A stretch of 6,535 bases of DNA from positions 1 to 6,535 of the forward strand of contig CACXDV010000010.1 in the NCBI GenBank assembly GCA_902766585.1, read 5' to 3'. The stretch's first letter is position 1, and each line of letters starts with the position of its first letter. A program made the position numbers and the translations under genes. This DNA is from an uncultured Ruminococcus sp. (GTDB lineage: Bacteria > Bacillota > Clostridia > Oscillospirales > Acutalibacteraceae). The notes under the pieces were generated by a model. It ran no database searches and was not told where the DNA came from. It saw nothing but the letters and a program-made list of their open reading frames with translations. Shown piece by piece: positions 4,951 to 6,535 of this stretch.

Positions 4951-6535
4951 ACAGCACAAGTCTTTCAGCCAAGGGAACAGTAAATGTCCGCCACATCAAC
5001 AAAACAGACAACTCCGTACTCAGCACCGAAACACTCAAGGGTGATATCGGAAAGTCATATCAGACCTCAGCAAGCAGCAGCCTTTTACAGAACGGCTACA
5101 AGCTTCTCTCTGATTCAGGCAATACATCAGGTACATTCACCAAGGAGCCTGTCACCGTAAATTATTACTATGAACTGGATTCTTCAAAATACGGCACAGT
5201 AACGGTTGAATATATTGACGCTGAAACAGGCGAAAAGCTTACCGAGGACAAGACACTTTCAGGTCTTATCGGTTCTTCGGTAACTGTAACGGCAGATAAG
5301 TCCTTTACCGGATATCTTACTCCTGACTTTTCAAAGAGCGTCACCTTTGAAGCAGCGCCGTCAAAAGTTACTATATCGTATACAAAAAAGGAAGAGACAG
5401 GACTTAAGATCCATTATTACAATTCTTCCTCATGGGCAAATGTTTATATGTATGTTTATACCGGCTCAGGCAATTCCGCTGTACTTCATACAGGCTCATG
5501 GCCCGGCTCCGCTATGACAAGCGAGGGAGGCGGCTGGTATTCAGGAACAGTAGAAAGTGTTGATTCAGCCCTGTTCATAGCAAACAACAAGGGCGCCGGC
5601 TCACAGGATCCCTCCGGCGACAGACCGGACGGCTATCCCGTAAGCGGCGAATGCTGGGTCAAGAACAAAAACGTATATCCCACAGGCACAGTCAAGGTCA
5701 CATATCAGGATACAAAGGGAAATATCCTCGGCAGAGATACCTTAAAGGGTATGGCGGACGGCACAAACACCTACCGGACTGATGCAAAGACCTTTGACGA
5801 CTATATTCTTTCATCATCATCCGGCAGCACAGAGGGCATTTTCAAGGAAGGCGTCACGGAAGTAATATACTATTATACCTATACCGGCGCTTCCGAACCC
5901 TTTGCCAATACCTCAACAATAAGCAAGACCTCCATAGCGCTCGGCAGCAGCGTTACACTAAACGGAAGCGCTGTTGACGGAAATCCCCCCTATAAATTCA
6001 CCTACAGATATAAAAAATCAGGCGCATCATCATGGACAAATATCGGCACGGCAAAGACCTCTTCAACATCAGCAGTATTCACTCCTGATGAAGCAGGTAC
6101 CTATGAGCTGCAGGTAATTGCCTATGACACCTCCTCCAATGATACAAAGAGCTTTACTCTTAATGTCACATCTGTACCAAGCGGTCTTGTAAACAACTCC
6201 ACTATCAGCAAAACCTCAGCCTTACCCAACGAGTCTGTAAAGCTGACAGCAAAGGCATCAGGCGGAAATGCTCCCTATACCTACACCTACCGCTACAGAA
6301 AGACCGGCACGACCTCCTGGAAATATCTCGGCTCGGCAAATGTCACTTCATCGACAAAGAGTTTCAGTCTTTCCACAGAAGGCAGCTATGAGGCCGCTGT
6401 ACTTATCAAGGATTCTGACGGAACGGTAAAGAGCAAGACCTTTAATCTTACAATAGGTTCATCATCAGGTTTCACAAATAATTCCACCATAAGCAAAACC
6501 TCTGCAAAAACAGGCGAAACCGTTAAGCTTACAGC
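4662..6535 (+). CDS. In-frame continuation of the pullulanase: domain C and C-terminal modules (3' end beyond window)
   Basis: From the codon after the TGA this frame is open for 624 codons up to the window edge, with no stop. It has no plausible start or ribosome binding site of its own at the front, since it begins inside a GH13 domain C. Counting the TGA as codon 599, the order is: domain C (about 600-695, closing with 'ARSTMVLID'), MucBP-like repeats at about 703-770 and 777-841, a CBM26-like starch-binding module (847-940), a third MucBP-like repeat (941-1006), and tyrosine-rich repeats from about 1012 on. The downstream part would bind starch and hold the enzyme away from, or near, the cell surface. 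A dockerin or sorting signal may follow outside the window; neither is visible. Composition and codon choice match the upstream half, so both belong to one ancestral gene. Confidence 0.85.
4971..5175 (+). other. MucBP-like repeat 1
   Basis: It begins 'KGTVNVRHINKTDNSVLS' and ends 'EPVTVNYYYE', the pattern of MucBP domains: a first strand with V-x-Y/H-I, a 'G-x-x-G-x-x-Y' turn ('LKGDIGKSYQT') and a final 'V-x-Y-Y-Y' strand. Such domains are small surface-protein spacers or glycan-contact modules. Confidence 0.65.
5193..5388 (+). other. MucBP-like repeat 2
   Basis: It begins 'GTVTVEYIDAETGEKL', the clearest MucBP signature of the three, and ends 'SKVTISYTKKE'. It directly follows repeat 1 and precedes the starch-binding module. 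Confidence 0.75.
5403..5684 (+). other. CBM26-like starch-binding module
   Basis: Residues 847-940 open 'LKIHYYNSSSWANVYMYVY' and continue with 'GSWPGSAM' and 'GGWYSGTV'. The W857/Y861/Y863 cluster and W879-P-G are the pattern seen in CBM25/CBM26 modules, whose aromatic residues stack on alpha-glucan. It lies between the second and third MucBP-like repeats. The family choice (26 rather than 25) is by eye. Confidence 0.75.
5685..5882 (+). other. MucBP-like repeat 3
   Basis: It begins 'GTVKVTYQDTKGNILGRD' and ends 'TEVIYYYTY', matching repeats 1 and 2 in layout. It joins the starch-binding module to the tyrosine-rich repeats. Confidence 0.7.
5907..6535 (+). repeat. Tandem tyrosine-rich beta-sandwich repeats (two full, one cut by the window edge)
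   Basis: Units begin at 5907, 6195 and 6480 (288 and 285 nt apart, about 95 residues). Each starts N-x-S-T-I-S-K-T-S. The two full units contain 'PYxxTYRYxKxGxxSW' and a Tyr in 'GxYE', and end in an alternating strand. They resemble the three-Tyr (Y_Y_Y) or fibronectin-like modules common in Ruminococcus surface enzymes. Units 1 and 2 are clearly diverged, so they are old repeats rather than a recent expansion. The third runs off the window. Confidence 0.75.

Overview
The window looks like chromosomal DNA of a Gram-positive gut or rumen bacterium, most likely Ruminococcus or a close relative in the Oscillospiraceae. This is inferred from the secreted starch-active enzyme with MucBP-like, starch-binding and tyrosine-rich beta-sandwich modules, from strong purine-rich ribosome binding sites, and from moderate GC. 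No RNA gene, CRISPR array, insertion sequence or phage gene is visible.

Left half (minus strand, 11-2505): two co-directional genes. Transcribed first is an SPFH/stomatin-family protein with a Gln/Met-rich linker and three C-terminal zinc ribbons. After an 86-nt gap holding nested inverted repeats comes a protein with two N-terminal zinc ribbons and a single C-terminal membrane helix. The pair resembles Bacillus subtilis YdjI and YdjG, partners of the phage-shock protein PspA at the membrane. A good sigma-A-type promoter (TTGCAA, 17 nt, TATAAT) lies at 2581-2609.

Middle (2506-2864): a 359-nt divergent intergenic region without a gene. It holds the minus-strand promoter, several dyads, and a candidate TATAAT for the plus-strand gene.

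Right half (plus strand, 2865 to the window edge): a secreted type I pullulanase (GH13). It has a signal peptide, a CBM48-like domain and a complete catalytic barrel with all three catalytic acids. The frame is broken by one in-frame TGA (4659-4661) exactly where the barrel passes into domain C. The same frame then stays open for 624 codons to the window edge and encodes domain C, two MucBP-like repeats, a CBM26-like starch-binding module, a third MucBP-like repeat and at least 2.3 tyrosine-rich repeats. The whole locus is thus one large surface or secreted amylolytic enzyme interrupted by a single nonsense codon. The cause may be a recent mutation, a sequence error or readthrough; the sequence alone does not decide. 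This is the most notable feature of the window.

The two halves show no evident functional link beyond sharing the divergent intergenic region. I did not find a clearly novel multi-gene system.
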